A stretch of DNA of 64,000 bases from Actinospineispora spinosispora DSM 44797 (lineage in GTDB: Bacteria > Actinomycetota > Actinomycetes > Mycobacteriales > Pseudonocardiaceae): assembly GCF_000429025.1 (NCBI RefSeq), contig NZ_KE386833.1:696582-760581 (forward strand), read 5' to 3'. A program made the translations under genes and the position numbers. The notes under the pieces were generated by a model, which saw nothing but the letters and a program-made list of their open reading frames with translations, searched no databases and was not told the origin of the DNA. Below are positions 61,827 through 64,000 of this stretch, piece after piece. The stretch's first letter is position 1; the number at the start of each line of letters is the position of its first letter.

Positions 61827-62594
61827 GTGAGGGCGGTTTGGGGCACGTTGAACGCGGGGAAGCCGGATCCGTTGGACAGACTGGACCAGGCCGCGCAGGC
61901 GATGGCGGGTCTTCGCGACGTCGTCGAGGCCGAGGAGCCGCTCGACGAAGCGCTGCACCAGGTCGCGGTCGGAGCGACGCAGGTCATTCCGGATGCCGAC
62001 GCGGTGACGGTCACGGTGTTGAACGGCCGCGAACCGAGCACGGTCGCCTGGACGGACGACCGTTACCTGGACATCGACAAACAGCAGTACGCGGGTGGTC
62101 GTGGTCCGTGCCTCGTGGCCGCGAGCACCCAGCGGCCGGTCCGGGCGAGCACGGTCGAGCATCGTCTGGAGTGGCCCGAGTTCTCGGCGGCAGCGGAACA
62201 GACCGGTGTCGGCGCGTACCTGGCGGTCCCGCTGTTGTTGGCCGCTGTCGGGCGCAAGGCCGAGTGGGTCGGCGCGCTGAACCTCTACAGCCTCAACCCT
62301 GACGGCTTCGACACGTTCGACGAGGGACTGATGCGGGTCTTCAGCCTCGCGGCGGCGCAGTCGATCAACAACGCCCGGCGATGGCAACAGTCCCGCGAGC
62401 ACATCCGGAACCTGGAGACCGCACTCGAGTCACGTGCCGAGATCGACCAGGCCAAGGGCATCCTGATGGGCGCCTACCGGTGCAGCGCGCAGGAAGCCTT
62501 CGAGAAGCTGGTCGAGCAGTCCCAGCGACGCAACGTCAAGTTGCGTCAGGTAGCGCTGGACCTGTTGGCGTCGGTCTCCCGCACGCCGCACTGA
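61827..62594 (+). CDS. GAF-ANTAR antitermination regulator
   Basis: 255 aa. GAF domain at about 25-175 (EPSTVAWTDDRYLDIDKQQY, GRGPCLVAASTQRPVRASTV). C-terminal ANTAR RNA-binding domain at about 190-250 (LESRAEIDQAKGILMGAYRC, AQEAFEKLVEQSQRRNVKLR). It binds two-hexaloop RNAs to stop termination. GTG 61827 is uncertain; TTG 61848 is another choice. Target RNA not seen nearby. Confidence 0.83.
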   Translation: MRAVWGTLNAGKPDPLDRLDQAAQAMAGLRDVVEAEEPLDEALHQVAVGATQVIPDADAVTVTVLNGREPSTVAWTDDRYLDIDKQQYAGGRGPCLVAASTQRPVRASTVEHRLEWPEFSAAAEQTGVGAYLAVPLLLAAVGRKAEWVGALNLYSLNPDGFDTFDEGLMRVFSLAAAQSINNARRWQQSREHIRNLETALESRAEIDQAKGILMGAYRCSAQEAFEKLVEQSQRRNVKLRQVALDLLASVSRTPH

Positions 62595-62598
62595 CCGG

Positions 62599-62892
62599 TC
62601 AATCGCTCCGCAGCGTCCGGGAGGCGTAGGCCACCGGGTGGTTGGGGTATCCCCGGTCCATCAGGCGTTCGTTGAGTGCCTGAGCGACGACGTCGTGGTC
62701 GTGCTCGGTGAGGTCGCCCGTTCCCTGCAGCGCGGCGTCCAGCTTGCTCAGGCTCAGGTTCCCGCCGAGTGCCACCTGCGCGGCCCACAACTGTTCGACG
62801 CTGAACTCGCACAGTGCGAACCCCGCTTCGAGTGACAGCGGCACCTCGCCTCCCGACGAGTCCCGAGGAGCTCCACGGTGCGTTGAGACCAT
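62599..62892 (-). CDS. Conserved hypothetical protein
   Basis: 97 aa, soluble helical protein (SVEQLWAAQVALGGNLSLSK, LTEHDHDVVAQALNERLMDR). No domain recognised, though actinobacterial homologues are likely. Convergent to the ANTAR gene by a 4-nt gap, ATG 62892. Confidence 0.6.
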   Translation of the reverse strand: MVSTHRGAPRDSSGGEVPLSLEAGFALCEFSVEQLWAAQVALGGNLSLSKLDAALQGTGDLTEHDHDVVAQALNERLMDRGYPNHPVAYASRTLRSD

Positions 62893-63021
62893 CACAGCCG
62901 TCAGGTACCCCCTGTGTCGTCGCCCAAACGGGACCGGGCCACTCGTCCGGCCGACTTGATGACCGGGGCGATGACGGGAGATTCTGGCACTCCCGGATCG
63001 CGTGCATGGTCGGAGGTCGTC

Positions 63022-63513
63022 ATGACCGGTGGAGAACCCGACGACGGGCGTGGTGAAACCCATGCAGAACGGCTGGACCGGAACTGGAACGACCTGCTCC
63101 AGGAGCTGCGGGTCGCGCAGACGGGTGTGCAGCTGCTGACCGGGCTGCTGCTGACATTGCCGTTCCAGCAGCGTTTCAGCGAGCTGACCCACCTCCAGCG
63201 GATCATCTACCTCGTGACGGTCGCGTTGTCCGTCGCGGCCACCGGACTGCTCATCACACCGGTCGGTCTGCACCGTGCGCTGTTCCGTCAGCGGGCGCGT
63301 GGTTCGCTGGTCGCCGCGGGGCATGCGCTAGCGCTGGGCGGGCTGGCACTGCTCGGGCTGGCTGTGACTGGCGTGGTGCTGTTGATCTTCGGAGCTGTAC
63401 TCGACGAGACGGCCGGGGTGGTCGCCGCGCTGTGCGCCTTCGTGCTCTTCGCCGGGTTGTGGGGCATGGGGCCCTGGATATGGCGATTCAGAACACGTGA
63501 CCGACAGGGCTAG
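63022..63513 (+). CDS. DUF6328-like membrane protein
   Basis: 163 aa with about four helices (AQTGVQLLTGLLLTLPFQQR, IIYLVTVALSVAATGLLITP and others), typical of DUF6328 proteins (LQELRVAQTG). ATG 63022 with GGAGG 5 nt upstream is preferred over a GTG at 62914. Function unknown. Confidence 0.75.
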   Translation: MTGGEPDDGRGETHAERLDRNWNDLLQELRVAQTGVQLLTGLLLTLPFQQRFSELTHLQRIIYLVTVALSVAATGLLITPVGLHRALFRQRARGSLVAAGHALALGGLALLGLAVTGVVLLIFGAVLDETAGVVAALCAFVLFAGLWGMGPWIWRFRTRDRQG

Positions 63514-63580
63514 AACCGGTTCGACACTCGATCAGGCGGGTATGTGCTGGTGTAACGGTTGACTACGGGAGGACAAGATC

Positions 63581-64000
63581 ATGGGTAACGGGGCGTACCT
63601 ACTCGTTCTGTTTCTGGGGGCTGTCCTGGTCGTGATCGACGGTCAGCTGATACTGCGCAGCAGCGCCGGATACTTGGCCGAGGTGTATGACAATCCCAAA
63701 GAGGCCAAGCAGGTCGCCGCTCTGGTGACCGTGCTGTTCCACCTGGTGATGCTGGGACTCGTCGCGTTGATCGCGTCGGTCGCCTTCTCCCCGGACGACG
63801 GCGTCCGGTCGGTGCTGGCCAGGGTCGGTGTTCTGCTGCTGGTCACCGCCATCGGCCACGCGTTGACCATTGTCGTGTTGTCCAGGATGCGCGAGCAGCA
63901 GCTGAGCACCCAGCTCGCCGAGGCACAGGTGGCGGAGGTGGAGCACGGGCACCCGCACCCCAACCCCGCGGCGGACAAGGACGGGGTGCTGCGGAAGAAC
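63581..64000 (+). CDS. Small membrane protein, truncated by the window end
   Basis: ATG 63581 follows GGGAGGA. At least 140 residues with about three helices (YLLVLFLGAVLVVIDGQLIL, QVAALVTVLFHLVMLGLVAL, GVLLLVTAIGHALTIVVLSR) and a His/Pro-rich tail. No stop occurs before 64000, so it is incomplete. Unrecognised. Confidence 0.65.
   Translation, partial: MGNGAYLLVLFLGAVLVVIDGQLILRSSAGYLAEVYDNPKEAKQVAALVTVLFHLVMLGLVALIASVAFSPDDGVRSVLARVGVLLLVTAIGHALTIVVLSRMREQQLSTQLAEAQVAEVEHGHPHPNPAADKDGVLRKN

Overview
The window is high-GC DNA with GTG starts, many ATGA/GTGA gene overlaps, ECF sigma, TetR, IclR and ANTAR regulators, and small acidic proteins of the DUF5709 type. This points to a mycelial actinobacterium, most likely of the Pseudonocardiaceae/Pseudonocardiales. 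No rRNA, tRNA, CRISPR array or intact transposon was seen.

Region 1 (1-12.8 kb) is the most unusual part. It holds a set of nitrogen/nitrile genes: carbamate kinase, FdrA (AllF-like) and a MSMEG_0565-type glycosyltransferase on the + strand; an amidohydrolase; then, on the - strand, a MSMEG_0568-type radical SAM protein, DUF1116 (AllG-like), DUF2877 (AllH-like), the beta and alpha subunits and activator of a cobalt-type nitrile hydratase, a sll0787-type AIR-synthase-like protein and an XRE-cupin regulator. It looks like a Nit1C (nitrilase/cyanide-assimilation) cluster in which a nitrile hydratase replaces the nitrilase and which has gained the complete oxamate-carbamoyltransferase set (AllF, G, H) plus carbamate kinase. 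Five promoters share a motif close to ACTATAGKAAAT, so the set is probably one regulon. A non-coding block of nested inverted repeats (4437-5127) lies inside it.

Region 2 (12.8-28.4 kb) is mixed: an enoyl-CoA hydratase with a Pro-rich membrane protein, an ECF sigma factor, a trypsin-nSTAND NTPase-propeller protein, small secreted proteins, a class II polyphosphate kinase, a quinone oxidoreductase, an acyl-CoA synthetase, a TetR regulator with two SDR enzymes, and a virginiamycin B lyase homologue.

Region 3 (28.4-33.4 kb) is a four-gene operon joined by GTGA overlaps: acyl-CoA dehydrogenase, SelD, a nucleotidyltransferase and an ApgM-like metalloenzyme, with a divergent TetR gene. No selenocysteine machinery is present, so selenophosphate may feed another product.

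Region 4 (33.4-50.3 kb) is a catabolic island for an aromatic or CoA-activated acid: acyl-CoA ligase, LysR, flavin reductase with an ACAD-fold monooxygenase, SDR, fused CaiB/BaiF CoA transferase, enoyl-CoA hydratase, Rieske oxygenase, LigB-type extradiol dioxygenase, M20 amidase, alpha/beta hydrolases, a 48-aa membrane peptide, a zinc-type dehydrogenase and an IclR regulator.

Region 5 (50.3-64 kb) has an NCS1 permease, a frameshifted MFS gene, a family 2A encapsulin with its cysteine desulfurase cargo (a sulfur-storage compartment), a TetR-controlled pair of FAD enzymes (one TetX-like), a GAF-ANTAR protein and small membrane proteins. A palindromic hairpin family recurs three times (21956, 49398, 57866).
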